Source: Thalassobius sp. Cn5-15 (GTDB lineage: Bacteria > Pseudomonadota > Alphaproteobacteria > Rhodobacterales > Rhodobacteraceae). From it: a stretch of DNA of 64,000 nucleotides. Of the stretch, positions 16,779 to 26,777 are shown piece after piece (position 1 is the stretch's first letter; each line of letters starts with the position of its first letter). The stretch lies in the NCBI RefSeq assembly GCF_022347685.1, contig NZ_JAKRGF010000001.1, positions 868,001 to 932,000 on the forward strand. The letters run 5' to 3'. Position numbers and translations under genes: made by a program. The notes beneath the pieces were generated by a model that had not been told where the DNA came from, ran no database searches, and worked only from the letters and a program-made list of their open reading frames with translations.

Positions 16779-18362
16779 ATGAACAGAACCGTAAAGACAC
16801 GCGCACTGGCCACGGTCGCAGTTGTCGCTCTATCAACTCCCCTTCTTGCAGAAGATTTGACCATCGGTTTGGCATCAGAACCCACATCGATGGACCCTCA
16901 TTTTCACAATCTGACACCCAACAACGCCATGAGCCGGCACATCTATGACACGCTGATCCGTCAGGATGAGACTCAGGGGCTGAACCCCGGGCTTGCCGTG
17001 GAATGGAAGCCGGTTGATGAACTAACCTGGGAATTCAAGCTGCGTGAAGGCGTCACCTATCACGACGGTTCCGCCTTTGATGCAGATGACGTTTTGTGCT
17101 CGTTTGTTCGGGCGCCAGATGTCCCGAATTCGCCGTCCTCGTTTGCCTCGATGACCAAAGGCAAAACACTTAAGAAGATCGATGACTTTACGATCCACAT
17201 CACGACCGAAGCACCGTATCCGCTGATGGCCAATGATGTCTCTAACGTTCCGATCGTATCGTCCGAAAGCGGCTGCGATGCGACAACCGCCGCTTATAAC
17301 AGCGGCGAAGCGAGCGTTGGCACAGGCCCGTTCACTTTTGTCAGCTATAAGCCAGGCGACTCCATCGTTCTGGCGTCCAACCCAAACTATTGGGGCGATG
17401 TGTCTCCATGGTCCACTGTGACATTCAAACCCATTAAATCTGGCCCGGCACGCGTTGCGGCACTGCTGGCAGGTGATGTGGATGTGATTAATAGCGTGCC
17501 GACGACGGATATCGCCACACTGGAAGGTCGCGAGGACGTCGGTCTGAGTCAGGGAACATCGAACAGGGTCATCTACCTGCACCTTGACCACGGGCGCGCT
17601 GACAGCCCCTTTGTCAAAGCCAATGGCGGCGGCGACATCGACAACCCGCTGCGCAAACTCGAAGTGCGCACGGCCATTTCCAAAGCAATCCATCGCGACG
17701 CCATTGTAGAACGCGTAATGGAAGGCGTTGCGATCAAAGCCGGACAATTGCTGCCAAACGGTTTCTTTGGCGTGTCAGACCAGCTGCAACCCGTCGAATA
17801 CGATCCAAATGGCGCGAAAGAACTGCTGGCGGCGGCCGGTGTGCCGGATGGATTTGAACTGACAATCCACGGCCCGAACGACCGCTACATCAACGATGCC
17901 AAGATCGCCGAGGCCATTGGTCAGATGCTGACGCGCGTGGGCATCAAAACCAGCGTCGAAACCATGCCCCGTTCAGTCTATTTCCAGCGCGCGTCACGCG
18001 GTGGTCCTGAAGGCGGTCCTGAATTCAGCTTTATCCTTGTTGGCTGGGGGTCAGGCACTGGCGAAGCTTCCTCTCCATTGCGCTCGCTGATCGGTACACA
18101 CGACCCGGACAAGGGCTGGGGGGCTTCCAACCGCGGACGCTATTCCAACCCGGAAGTGGACGCCCTGATCGCAGAAGCCTTGCAGACAGTTGATAGCGCA
18201 GCACGCGAAAAACTGCTGGCTCAGGCGACCGAGCTTGCCATCGCGGACGCTGCAATCATCCCACTGCACTATCAGGTCAACACCTGGGGTGTGCGCAAAG
18301 GCTTTGCCTACGCGCCCCGCACGGACGAGTACACGCTCGCTACGGGTGTCACCAAAGAATGA
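16779..18362 (+). CDS. Peptide ABC transporter substrate-binding protein (family 5)
   Basis: A 527-residue periplasmic receptor of the DppA/OppA class. A Sec signal peptide (VAVVALSTPLLAEDL) precedes the mature start DLTIGLASEPTSMDPHF. The family 5 signature is seen at about 70-100: GLAVEWKPVDELTWEFKLREG then YHDGSAFDADDV. The C-terminus has PLHYQVNTWGVRKG. The start at ATG 16779 follows GGAGG; an in-frame ATG 14 codons earlier lies before the ribosome site. It heads a seven-gene run with two permeases, two ATPases and two hydrolases, so the substrate is probably a peptide or peptide-like compound that these enzymes cleave. Confidence 0.93.
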   Translation: MNRTVKTRALATVAVVALSTPLLAEDLTIGLASEPTSMDPHFHNLTPNNAMSRHIYDTLIRQDETQGLNPGLAVEWKPVDELTWEFKLREGVTYHDGSAFDADDVLCSFVRAPDVPNSPSSFASMTKGKTLKKIDDFTIHITTEAPYPLMANDVSNVPIVSSESGCDATTAAYNSGEASVGTGPFTFVSYKPGDSIVLASNPNYWGDVSPWSTVTFKPIKSGPARVAALLAGDVDVINSVPTTDIATLEGREDVGLSQGTSNRVIYLHLDHGRADSPFVKANGGGDIDNPLRKLEVRTAISKAIHRDAIVERVMEGVAIKAGQLLPNGFFGVSDQLQPVEYDPNGAKELLAAAGVPDGFELTIHGPNDRYINDAKIAEAIGQMLTRVGIKTSVETMPRSVYFQRASRGGPEGGPEFSFILVGWGSGTGEASSPLRSLIGTHDPDKGWGASNRGRYSNPEVDALIAEALQTVDSAAREKLLAQATELAIADAAIIPLHYQVNTWGVRKGFAYAPRTDEYTLATGVTKE

Positions 18363-18371
18363 TCACATTTA

Positions 18372-18396
18372 CGGGCGGGCTTTCAAAGCCTGCCCG
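18372..18396 (+). other. Stem-loop after the peptide receptor gene
   Basis: CGGGCGGGC and GCCTGCCCG pair over 9 bases with one G-U, and TTT/AAA can extend the stem. It starts 10 bases after the receptor stop and precedes the permease gene. It resembles structures that protect receptor mRNA and lower downstream expression. Confidence 0.7.
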
Positions 18397-18417
18397 CATC
18401 TACAGCCAGGAGCTCTC

Positions 18418-19395
18418 ATGACCGTCTTCATCATACGACGGTTGATGCAAGCAATGATCGTCGTGTTCCTGATGTCGCTGATCGTCTTTTTTGGCGTGAA
18501 CGTCATTGGTAACCCTGTTGACATGCTCATCAACCCTGAGGCCGACCAAGCCGAAATCGAAAGAACAATTCGCGCGCTTGGCCTCGATAAACCCATTGCC
18601 GAACAATACCTGTTTTTCCTAAAGGGCATTGCCCAGGGAGATTTTGGCAAATCATTCATTTTCGGGGAACCCGCGCTGAAGCTTATCCTGCAGCATTTGC
18701 CGGCCACTATCGAACTGGCACTCGTTTCGCTGCTCATGGCCGTTGTTCTGGGTATTCCGCTTGGTCTTTATGCCGGTCTGTTTCCCGAGCAGGGTATATC
18801 ACGGACCATCATGGCAAGCTCTATTCTCGGCTTTTCCCTCCCGACGTTCTGGGTGGGGCTGATGCTGATCATGGGCTTCTCGGTATATCTCGGGTGGCTG
18901 CCATCCACCGGGCGCGGTGAGACAGCCGTGTTTCTGGGCATCGAGTCGAGCCTGTGGACGTGGAACGGACTCTCGCACCTGTTGCTGCCCGCCCTGAACC
19001 TTGCGCTGACCAATATCGGTCTTGTCATTCGACTGTCACGTGCCGGAGTTCGGGAGGCGATGCATCAGGAATACATCAAGTTTGCACGCGCCAAAGGCCT
19101 GCCGACACACCGCATTATCGGCGTGCATCTGATGAAAAACATCATGATCCCGATTGTCACCGTGCTTGGGCTGGAGTTCGGCAACCTGCTGGCCTTTTCC
19201 GTTGTGACCGAAACAATCTTCGCGTGGCCGGGTATGGGCAAACTTTTGATCGACTCTCTTCTGCAGCTCGATCGCCCGGTGGTCGTGGCTTACCTGATGA
19301 TCATCGTACTCCTCTTCGTGGCCATCAATCTGCTGGTCGATATCGTCTATTCCATTCTCGATCCGAGAGTGCGGCTAAGGGATCAGGGCGCATGA
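18418..19395 (+). CDS. Peptide ABC transporter permease (DppB type)
   Basis: A 325-residue inner-membrane permease. TM1 begins at about residue 10 (MIVVFLMSLIVFFGVNVIG), and the EAA-type loop EYIKFARAKGLPTHRIIGVH at about 220 contacts the ATPases. It carries the DppB-family LGLDKPIAEQYLFFL and FSVVTETIFAWPGMGKLL. The start is set at ATG 18418 behind AGGAG; the frame stays open upstream across the receptor gene but that is a shadow. Its stop overlaps the next start as ATGA. Confidence 0.93.
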   Translation: MTVFIIRRLMQAMIVVFLMSLIVFFGVNVIGNPVDMLINPEADQAEIERTIRALGLDKPIAEQYLFFLKGIAQGDFGKSFIFGEPALKLILQHLPATIELALVSLLMAVVLGIPLGLYAGLFPEQGISRTIMASSILGFSLPTFWVGLMLIMGFSVYLGWLPSTGRGETAVFLGIESSLWTWNGLSHLLLPALNLALTNIGLVIRLSRAGVREAMHQEYIKFARAKGLPTHRIIGVHLMKNIMIPIVTVLGLEFGNLLAFSVVTETIFAWPGMGKLLIDSLLQLDRPVVVAYLMIIVLLFVAINLLVDIVYSILDPRVRLRDQGA

Positions 19396-20318
19396 CAGAT
19401 CAATCTCTCAATCCAGAAGACAATACCGCAGCCCAGGCCGTGCTCGTCGAGACACCCTTTCAAAGATTTGTCTCAGAGTACGCGGACAACAAGATCGCAG
19501 TGGTGTCATTGGTGGTACTGGTTGCCATTGTGGTGCTTGCCATCCTTGCGCCGTGGATCACGCCGCAAAACCCGTATGACCTTGCTCAGGTCAGCATCAT
19601 GGACGCCGCCCAGCCGCCCGGAACCGAAGCATTTGACGGCTACACAATGTGGCTGGGATCAGACGGCGCAGGGCGTGATCTCTACTCGGCCATCCTTTAC
19701 GGTATCCGCATTTCCCTGATGGTCGGTCTGGCCTCCGGGTTGATCGCGCTGATCATCGGCACTGCAATCGGTCTGGTTGCGGCCTACGCTGGTGGACGTG
19801 TCGATACACTCATCATGCGGGCCGTGGACCTTCAGCTGTCCTTCCCCGCCGCGTTGATTGCGCTGATGCTGGTGGCCGCTCTGGGGCGCGGGATCGACAA
19901 GATCATTATCGCCTTGGTTGTCGCACAATGGGCCTATTATGCGCGAACGGTTCGAGCAACAGCCCTGGTCGAGAGCGCCAAGGAATATGTCGAGGCGGCG
20001 CGCTGTCTTGGCCTGTCCCACGGGCGCGTCATCTTCAAGCATGTTCTGCCGAACTGCCTTGCTCCTTTGATCGTGATTGGCACCGTGCAGACCGCGTCAG
20101 CAATCGCACTGGAATCGACGCTGTCTTTCCTGGGTGTTGGTCTTCGGCAGACCGAACCAAGTTTGGGCGTGCTGATTTCCAGTGGCCGAGAATACATCAT
20201 CTCTGGTCGCTACTGGATCTCGATCTTCCCAGGGATCGCGCTGCTGCTCACCATTGTGTCGATCAATTTGGTGGGAGACCAGTTGCGCGACGTTCTTAAT
20301 CCGAGGTTGAAGAAATGA
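19392..20318 (+). CDS. Peptide ABC transporter permease (DppC type)
   Basis: A 308-residue inner-membrane permease with an N-terminal cytosolic extension of about 35 residues and then TM1 (IAVVSLVVLVAIVVLAILAPW). DppC-family marks are WLGSDGAGRDLYSAILYG, the EAA loop AKEYVEAARCLGLSHGRVIF and ALESTLSFLGVGLRQTEPSLGVLI. It overlaps both neighbours by ATGA, so the five transporter genes from the first permease on are tightly coupled. Confidence 0.93.
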   Translation: MTDQSLNPEDNTAAQAVLVETPFQRFVSEYADNKIAVVSLVVLVAIVVLAILAPWITPQNPYDLAQVSIMDAAQPPGTEAFDGYTMWLGSDGAGRDLYSAILYGIRISLMVGLASGLIALIIGTAIGLVAAYAGGRVDTLIMRAVDLQLSFPAALIALMLVAALGRGIDKIIIALVVAQWAYYARTVRATALVESAKEYVEAARCLGLSHGRVIFKHVLPNCLAPLIVIGTVQTASAIALESTLSFLGVGLRQTEPSLGVLISSGREYIISGRYWISIFPGIALLLTIVSINLVGDQLRDVLNPRLKK

Positions 20319-21280
20319 CGGTTCTATCTGTTGAAAACCTGCAAACTCACTTCTTTACCCGGGCTGGAGTGATCAAAGCCGTCGATGGCGTCGATTTCAA
20401 GCTTGACCGGGGCGAGGTCATGGGACTGGTCGGTGAATCCGGCTCAGGCAAATCAGTAACCGGTTTCTCGATCTTGGGCCTTGTCGATCAGCCCGGCCGC
20501 GTCGCCGGTGGGTCCATCCGCTTTCACGGGGAAGATCTTGTTGGCAAATCCGAGGAACAGCTGCGCAAGCTGCGAGGCGGCAAGATTGCCATGATCTTCC
20601 AGGACCCGATGATGACGCTCAATCCGGTTCTGCGCATTGACACGCAGATGATCGAAGCGATCAAAGCCCATGAAAACGTCAGTAAGCGCGAAGCGTGGGA
20701 ACGGGCCCGGGACGGATTGGGGGCGGTTGGCATTCCATCGCCAGAGGAACGGTTGCGTGCCTACCCGCACCAGCTGTCAGGCGGCATGCGACAGCGCGTT
20801 GCCATTGCAATCGCCTTTCTCAACAATCCCGATCTGATCGTCGCGGATGAGCCGACAACTGCTCTGGATGTGACCATCCAGGCACAGATCATTCACGTCG
20901 CCCAAAAGATGTGCCATGAGCGAGGGGCCGCGATGATCTGGATCACCCATGACCTGGCGGTTGTCGCTGGTTTGGCGAACCGGATCTCGGTGATGTATGC
21001 CGGGCGCGTGGTCGAACAGGGTGATACGGATGACGTGATCGATAACCCGCGCCATCCTTATACCGTTGGCCTGTTGGGATCGGTCCCCTCAGCCAATCGG
21101 CGCGGTGAACCTTTGATGCAGATTCCCGGCATGACACCGAACATGCTGAACCTGCCGACAGGATGTGCGTTTCAGGCGCGGTGTTCACGCGCGAGTGACG
21201 CCTGCAAGCAAGCTCCGGTACCAAGTGGCGAGGGCCATCTGGTTCGGTGTTTCCACCCGTATGAGAGGGTTTCAGCATGA
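20315..21280 (+). CDS. Peptide ABC transporter ATPase (DppD type)
   Basis: A 321-residue ATPase. Walker A is GESGSGKSV near 39-47, the Q-loop is [16 protein letters not shown], the signature [15 protein letters not shown] and Walker [20 protein letters not shown], followed by WITHDLAVV. The C-terminal oligopeptide ATPase extension has [13 protein letters not shown] and a cysteine cluster ([15 protein letters not shown]) that in related proteins binds an Fe-S cluster. It overlaps both neighbours by 4 bases. Confidence 0.94.
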   Translation: MTVLSVENLQTHFFTRAGVIKAVDGVDFKLDRGEVMGLVGESGSGKSVTGFSILGLVDQPGRVAGGSIRFHGEDLVGKSEEQLRKLRGGKIAMIFQDPMMTLNPVLRIDTQMIEAIKAHENVSKREAWERARDGLGAVGIPSPEERLRAYPHQLSGGMRQRVAIAIAFLNNPDLIVADEPTTALDVTIQAQIIHVAQKMCHERGAAMIWITHDLAVVAGLANRISVMYAGRVVEQGDTDDVIDNPRHPYTVGLLGSVPSANRRGEPLMQIPGMTPNMLNLPTGCAFQARCSRASDACKQAPVPSGEGHLVRCFHPYERVSA

Positions 21281-22284
21281 CCAAGCCAATCTTGGAAATC
21301 AAAGACGTCTCCAAGCGTTTCGTGAAGGGGTTAGACGTTGCTGGCAAGATCGCGCAGCGACTTGGATCCAGCATAAGTGAAGAAGTTGTTCACGCGGTGG
21401 ACAGTGTCAACTTTACGGTGCAACCCGGAGAGGTCGTTGGACTGGTCGGGGAATCCGGTTGCGGCAAGTCGACTTTGGGTCGGGTTGTAGCGGGCATTCA
21501 CGCAGCCAGCGAGGGGGGGGTGCTCTTCGAAGGCAAGGATCTGTCGTCCATGACGCCGGAAGAGCGGCGCGCAGCGGGTCTTGCCATTCAGATGATCTTT
21601 CAGGATCCCTTCGCTTCGCTGAATCCGCGGATGCGTGTAGAACAGATCATCGGTGAGGCACCTCTGGTGCACGGGTTATGTACCCGGGCCAACCAAAGTG
21701 AGTATGTCGACAACATCATGACCCGCGTGGGTCTTGATCCGACACTGAAACGCCGATATCCGCACCAGTTTTCTGGCGGTCAAAGGCAAAGGATCGGCAT
21801 CGCTCGGGCGCTTGCTGTGAAGCCACGCTTTCTGGTCTGCGACGAATCCATTGCCGCCCTCGACGTGTCGATACAGGCGCAGGTCTTGAACCTGTTCATG
21901 GAACTGCGGGAAGAGTTCGATCTGACCTATCTGTTCATCTCACATGACCTCAGCGTCGTCGAACACATCGCAGACAGGGTTGTGATCATGTATCTGGGCC
22001 GGGTTGTCGAAAGTGCACCAACGGAAGAGCTTTTTGCAAATCCGCGGCATCCCTATACCCGCGCACTGCTGTCCGAGGTCCCGAGACTGGATCAGCGCAG
22101 GCGGTCCTTTACCCCCATTGAAGGCGAAATACCGTCGCCTTTGTCTCCTCCAGCAGGCTGTCACTTCCACCCGCGATGCGCATTGGCCACCGACCTGTGC
22201 AAAAGCGCAGCGCCAGACCTTCTGGAGCCAGTGCAGGGCCACCAGCTGAGTTGTCATCACGATCTGGGACGTCAAAGCGCATAG
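21277..22284 (+). CDS. Peptide ABC transporter ATPase (DppF type)
   Basis: The second ATPase of the heterodimer, 335 residues. Walker A GESGCGKST, Q-loop MIFQDPFASLNPRMRV, signature FSGGQRQRIGIARAL and Walker B FLVCDESIAALDVSIQAQV; the Glu of Walker B is followed by Ser instead of Pro, which is common in DppF. It has the RHPYTRALLSEVP extension and a terminal Cys group (GCHFHPRCALATDLC). The N-terminus has a family-typical insert before VHAVDSVNFTV. It is 33 bases before the amidohydrolase gene. Confidence 0.94.
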   Translation: MTKPILEIKDVSKRFVKGLDVAGKIAQRLGSSISEEVVHAVDSVNFTVQPGEVVGLVGESGCGKSTLGRVVAGIHAASEGGVLFEGKDLSSMTPEERRAAGLAIQMIFQDPFASLNPRMRVEQIIGEAPLVHGLCTRANQSEYVDNIMTRVGLDPTLKRRYPHQFSGGQRQRIGIARALAVKPRFLVCDESIAALDVSIQAQVLNLFMELREEFDLTYLFISHDLSVVEHIADRVVIMYLGRVVESAPTEELFANPRHPYTRALLSEVPRLDQRRRSFTPIEGEIPSPLSPPAGCHFHPRCALATDLCKSAAPDLLEPVQGHQLSCHHDLGRQSA

Positions 22285-22317
22285 GCGCTGGCCCACACGT
22301 TAGAACTGGAAAAAACA

Positions 22318-23739
22318 ATGCAAAATACAGATACCATCTGGGATATCGTCGACACCCATCGTGACGCGTTTGTCGGAATGTCAGACCGTGTCTTTGACAC
22401 ACCAGAAACCCTTTATGGCGAATTTGATTCCGTCGCCGAACATATCGCAATGCTGGAAGAGCAAGGCTTCAAGATCACCAAAAACGTGGCTGGAATGCCC
22501 ACTGCCGTCATCGGAGAAGCCGGCGACGAAGGCCCGGTCATCGCCATTCTGGGCGAGTTCGACGCGCTGCCCTACCTCAGTCAGGAATCCGGCGTCACCG
22601 AACCCAAACCCATTACCGAAGGGGCCAATGGCCATGGCTGCGGGCATAACCTGCTGGGATCGGCAGCGATGCTGGCGGCAACAGCCGTGAAAGACTGGCT
22701 GGCGGAAAGCGGCATCAAGGCGCGTGTTCGATACTATGGATGCCCGGCCGAAGAAGGCGGTGCGGCGAAGACCTATATGGTGCGCGACGGATATTTCGAT
22801 GACGTGGATTTTGCCATCTCGTGGCATCCCGGCAGCTATACCGCCGTCTTCCCGGCCCGATCCCTCGCCAATACCAGAATTGACTTCACTTTTCACGGAA
22901 AAGCGTCACACGCGGCGGGTGCCCCTGAACTCGGGCGCAGCGCGCTGGACGCGGTGGAATTGATGAATGTCGGCGTGAATTACCTGCGGGAACACATGCC
23001 GGACGACGCGCGCGTGCATTACGCCTATATCGATGCGGGCGGTGTGGCACCAAACGTGGTGCAGCATCGCGCGACCATACGCCAGCTGATCCGTTCACGC
23101 GATCTTGCGGGTCTGCGCGATCTGGTCGCACGGGTCAGAAAGATTGCTGAAGGCGCGGCCCTGATGACCGAAACCAGTGTCGAAACGCAGGTCTTCTCTG
23201 CAGTGTCCAACCTACTTGGGAACCGTCCACTGGAAGAGGCGATGCAAGCCGAAATGGACCGGCTTGGCCCCGTGGACTTTGATCAGTCGGATCGCGCATT
23301 TGCAAAACAAATACAGGAGTCGCTGACAGAGGCCGACAAGCAACACACCTTCCGCCGCGTCGGGCGCGAGTATGATCCAGACATGGCACTTTGCGATTTC
23401 GTTGCACCTCTGGACAATACGGGCCAAGGTGGCGACGGCTCAACCGATGTAGGGGATGCAAGCTGGGCGGTTCCGACCGTTCAGGCACGGATTGCCACAT
23501 GCGCTGTAGGCACACCGCTGCACACCTGGCAAATGGTAGCTCATGGCAAAACGCCCATTGCGCATAAAGGTATGGTCCACGCCGCCAAAGTGATGGCCGC
23601 AACAGCACGACGCATCATCGAAGACCCGGCGCTGATGCAGGCTGCGAAAGACGAACATCAATCGCATCTGCGCAAGACACCATATCAGTGCCCGATGCCG
23701 GACGATGTGAATCCGCCGATTATTCAGCCTGCCGGTTAA
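22318..23739 (+). CDS. M20D-family amidohydrolase, AbgB-like
   Basis: A 473-residue metal-dependent amidohydrolase. It has GEFDALP, the metal motif NGHGCGHNLLG, and CPAEEGGAAKTYMVRDG with the general-base Glu pair, then a dimerisation domain starting FTFHGKASHAAGAPELGRSALDAV. The C-terminal metal His is in TPLHTWQMVAHGKTPIAHKG. The length and motifs fit AbgB, the p-aminobenzoyl-glutamate hydrolase subunit, more than the shorter amino-acid deacylases. It is probably cytosolic and cleaves an amide in the imported compound. No AbgA or AbgT partner is present. It ends 8 bases before the M81 gene. Confidence 0.88.
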   Translation: MQNTDTIWDIVDTHRDAFVGMSDRVFDTPETLYGEFDSVAEHIAMLEEQGFKITKNVAGMPTAVIGEAGDEGPVIAILGEFDALPYLSQESGVTEPKPITEGANGHGCGHNLLGSAAMLAATAVKDWLAESGIKARVRYYGCPAEEGGAAKTYMVRDGYFDDVDFAISWHPGSYTAVFPARSLANTRIDFTFHGKASHAAGAPELGRSALDAVELMNVGVNYLREHMPDDARVHYAYIDAGGVAPNVVQHRATIRQLIRSRDLAGLRDLVARVRKIAEGAALMTETSVETQVFSAVSNLLGNRPLEEAMQAEMDRLGPVDFDQSDRAFAKQIQESLTEADKQHTFRRVGREYDPDMALCDFVAPLDNTGQGGDGSTDVGDASWAVPTVQARIATCAVGTPLHTWQMVAHGKTPIAHKGMVHAAKVMAATARRIIEDPALMQAAKDEHQSHLRKTPYQCPMPDDVNPPIIQPAG

Positions 23740-23747
23740 TGTGACCA

Positions 23748-25292
23748 ATGAGAAAGCCGCGCGTCGCCCTTCTGGGTATGATCCTGGAGTCAAACCGTTT
23801 CGCCAGACCGGCAAATCTGTCTGACTTCAAAAACCTCAACTGGCTGGAAGGTGACGCGCTGCTGGTCGACGCCCGCAGCAAGACGCCTGCGCTCGCACAA
23901 GAATTCGCATCCTTTGTGCAAGCAATGGACGCAACAGGTCCCTGGCAACCAGTGCCTGTGATTTTGGCCGCTTGCCATCCGCAAGGGCCGGTCGAAGAAG
24001 AGGTGTTCGAGACCTATGCCCAAAAAGCGCTGGCGGGTCTGGATCACACATTGGATGCGGTTTACCTGTGCCATCACGGTGCCATGGCCGCCACCCACCT
24101 TGATGATCCTGACGGTGAACTGGCGGCCCGCATCCGCACAAAGGTTGGGCCGGATGTTCCCATTGTTCAGACATTAGATCTGCATGCCAATATTTCGGAT
24201 CAGATGTGTGATGCGGTAGATCTGATTTGCGGCTATCGCACCAATCCTCATGTTGACATGATTGAACGCGGAGAAGAGACAGCGTTTGCGCTGCGCCGTA
24301 TCCTTTCGGGACACATTTCGCCTCAGGTGGCGCATGTCAAACTGCCACTGGTCCCGGCATCAGTGTCGCTTCTGACACCTTCTGGACCCTATGGGGAATT
24401 GATCGATTATGGCCAGCGGCGTCAGGCCGAGTTGGCAGGTGCGATACTGAATGTTTCGATCTTTGGCAATTTTGTGTTTTCTGACGTGCCCGAAAACGGG
24501 GTTTCAGTGGTGGTGACCGCACGCGATGATCTTATCGAGGCGGAGCGTCTCGCAACCGAGATCGCTGATCGGGCCTGGAACATCCGTCACCAGTTTATCC
24601 GCCAGATGACGAGTATATCGGACGCGGTCGAGCTTGCGCGTTTCGAACAACCTGAACCCGTGATTTTATCTGAAACCGGTGACAATCCGGGCGGTGGTGG
24701 CTCAGGGCGCACAACGGCACTGTTGGCGGCGCTCATTGAGGCCCGCGCGCAGGGGGTTCTATACGGCTCGTTCTACGACCCCGCGCTGGCTGCCGAAGCA
24801 AATCGGTTGGGTGTAGGCGCCCGCTTTGACGCGCGCTTCAACAGATCGCGTGGTGATGCCCCGTGGGAGCAGTGGGATACGCCGCTAGAGGTCACGGCAG
24901 AGGTCGCGGCGCTGCATGATGGCACTGTAACCGGTCGATTGGGGCTGACAGCCGGACGCCGCATGAAATTGGGTCCTTCAGCGCTGCTGAACATTGGTGG
25001 CATATCGGTTGTGGTCATCTCTGACCGCACCCAGACCGCAGACCCGGTGTTCTTTGAGATGTTCGGATTGGATATAGCCGATGCGCAGACCGTTTGCGTG
25101 AAATCCCGTGGGCATTTCCGCGCCGGGTTTGCCCCGTGGTTTACGCCGGAACAGGTCTATGAGGTTGATACAGCCGGATTGACGTCGCCGGTTCTGGAAA
25201 ACTGGCCCTTTACGCGCCTGCCCCGGCCCAGCTTTCCGTTGGACCCCGAAACCGTGTGGTCGCAGGGGCAGGCTACATCGTTTTCCACATAA
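23748..25292 (+). CDS. M81-family metallopeptidase, MlrC-like
   Basis: A 514-residue protein of the M81 family, whose named member MlrC (microcystinase C) hydrolyses linearised microcystin and its tetrapeptide. Family landmarks: ALLGMILESNRFA at the start, YLCHHGAMAATHLDDPDGE near 105-123, TLDLHANISDQM near 142-153 and GYRTNPHVDMIERG near 163-176, followed by a C-terminal DUF1485-like half (SETGDNPGGGGSGRTTALL and VCVKSRGHFRAGFAPW). Many bacteria lacking toxin pathways have such genes, so the role here is simply a peptidase/amidase of unusual peptides. It is convergent with the deacylase gene 36 bases away. Confidence 0.88.
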   Translation: MRKPRVALLGMILESNRFARPANLSDFKNLNWLEGDALLVDARSKTPALAQEFASFVQAMDATGPWQPVPVILAACHPQGPVEEEVFETYAQKALAGLDHTLDAVYLCHHGAMAATHLDDPDGELAARIRTKVGPDVPIVQTLDLHANISDQMCDAVDLICGYRTNPHVDMIERGEETAFALRRILSGHISPQVAHVKLPLVPASVSLLTPSGPYGELIDYGQRRQAELAGAILNVSIFGNFVFSDVPENGVSVVVTARDDLIEAERLATEIADRAWNIRHQFIRQMTSISDAVELARFEQPEPVILSETGDNPGGGGSGRTTALLAALIEARAQGVLYGSFYDPALAAEANRLGVGARFDARFNRSRGDAPWEQWDTPLEVTAEVAALHDGTVTGRLGLTAGRRMKLGPSALLNIGGISVVVISDRTQTADPVFFEMFGLDIADAQTVCVKSRGHFRAGFAPWFTPEQVYEVDTAGLTSPVLENWPFTRLPRPSFPLDPETVWSQGQATSFST

Positions 25293-25328
25293 GGCCTTTT
25301 TCCGGCCACTCGCTGATATGTGCCGTTA

Positions 25329-26777
25329 TCAAACGGGATTATCACTCCCTGCGCACGGCAGCACGTGACGCGATTCCAGAGATTTGCCCTGATGTTCCGA
25401 GGGCGGTTTTCCAGCGACAAACACGGCGGCAATGCCCTTGGATGTTTTCTTTGGCTGATCTGCTGTGGCCTGATCCGCAACTTCGGTCTCAGAGAACAGC
25501 ACCATGTCCGCAAAGTTCCCTTCTGCTATCACACCTCTGTTTTTTAGACCGAAGACCTTTGACGGCAAACCAGTCATCCGATGAACTGCCTCTTCCAGTG
25601 AATAGACCGGAATGTCGCGCACATAGCGCGACAAGACCCGGGGAAACGTACCCCAGAGGCGCGGATGCGGTTTCTCATCAAAAGGAAGACCGTCTGAACC
25701 GATCATTGTCATCGGATATTTCATCACCCGCTGAACATCGTCTTCTGACATCAGGTAGTATAAGGCCCCTGCCGGTGCGAGTTGATCAACGGCATCTGCC
25801 TCGGAACAGTTCAAAAGCTCCGCCACTTCACAAAGGCTTTTCCCGACCATCTGTGGCATCGGATCCGAGCGCGCAATTACAATATGTCCGCCACGCAAAG
25901 CGCGTTCCCGTGTCAGAGAGGTGGAGGAATAACAATATGGATACACGTCAAGCGCAAGGGTTTGCTCGGCGGCGGCTGCGTCGATGAGCTTGAGAGAGTG
26001 TTTGGTCGTGCCGTGATTATGATCGCACATCGCCTTGTGGTGCGAAAAAATGACCGGTACGTCTGCGTCCCGACCGATTTTCAATGCTTCTTTGACGCCA
26101 TCAATCATACCGTCCGCTTCATTGCGGATATGGGTGACGTAAAAACCATTGCGGTCAGACATGGCCTTGCAAAGTTCAATCAGTTCACGCGTATCGGACT
26201 TCTGTGCCATGGAATAGGCCAATCCAGAGCTTAGGCCGATCGCGCCTGCGTTCATGCTGTCGACAAGCAGATCCGCCATCTTCGCGATTTCCCGATCCGT
26301 CGCTGGGCGGTTCACATCATCCATGACCGACAAGCGCAGCGTTGAATGTCCAACGAGGCCCAGATAATTCACGGATGGTTTCGCTTGTTTCACCGCCTCA
26401 AGGTAGTCCGCGAACCGCTCAAATCGCTGAGAGTGTGATTGCAGCAAAATATCATACTCAGCCGGAATATCCGCGTTCGGTGAAAAAGGGGCCGGGCTGT
26501 ATCCACATAGACCGACAATGACGGTTGTAATACCCTGACTGGTCTTGCAGACCATGTCCGGGTTTGCGATCAGCGCAATATCGTCATGTGTGTGAACATC
26601 GATGAAACCAGGCGCCAGTATCAGACCTTGAGCATCCACATCTGATTGACTGGGGAATGCTCCACCACCGCGTTCAATGCGGACAATTTTTTCGTCTTTG
26701 ATACAAACCGTCGCCAGATAGCGCTCGCCGCCTGTGCCATCAACCACGGTCGCATTTGAAATAGTCAGATCATACAT
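25329..26777 (-). CDS. N-acyl-D-amino-acid deacylase family amidohydrolase
   Basis: A 482-residue amidohydrolase-superfamily enzyme. It shows the metal motif PGFIDVHTHDD near 60, the D-aminoacylase Cys motif VGLCGYSPAPF near 91-101, HIRNEADG, SHHK, and the catalytic Asp in MIGSDGLPFDEKPHPRLWGTFPRVL (here cited in parts). This family removes acyl groups from N-acyl-D-amino acids or acts on D-containing dipeptides. The start at MYDLTISNAT lies inside the 3' end of the TAXI-TRAP permease gene (8-base overlap), preceded by GGAGAG. The last 30 residues past VFVAG are not family-like. It probably forms a transport-and-hydrolysis unit with the TAXI-TRAP genes. Confidence 0.88.
   Translation of the reverse strand: MYDLTISNATVVDGTGGERYLATVCIKDEKIVRIERGGGAFPSQSDVDAQGLILAPGFIDVHTHDDIALIANPDMVCKTSQGITTVIVGLCGYSPAPFSPNADIPAEYDILLQSHSQRFERFADYLEAVKQAKPSVNYLGLVGHSTLRLSVMDDVNRPATDREIAKMADLLVDSMNAGAIGLSSGLAYSMAQKSDTRELIELCKAMSDRNGFYVTHIRNEADGMIDGVKEALKIGRDADVPVIFSHHKAMCDHNHGTTKHSLKLIDAAAAEQTLALDVYPYCYSSTSLTRERALRGGHIVIARSDPMPQMVGKSLCEVAELLNCSEADAVDQLAPAGALYYLMSEDDVQRVMKYPMTMIGSDGLPFDEKPHPRLWGTFPRVLSRYVRDIPVYSLEEAVHRMTGLPSKVFGLKNRGVIAEGNFADMVLFSETEVADQATADQPKKTSKGIAAVFVAGKPPSEHQGKSLESRHVLPCAGSDNPV

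Noticed and set aside
25293-25328. Convergent terminator between M81 and deacylase genes
   Set aside because: Only GGCC-N7-GGCC can pair; too weak to call.
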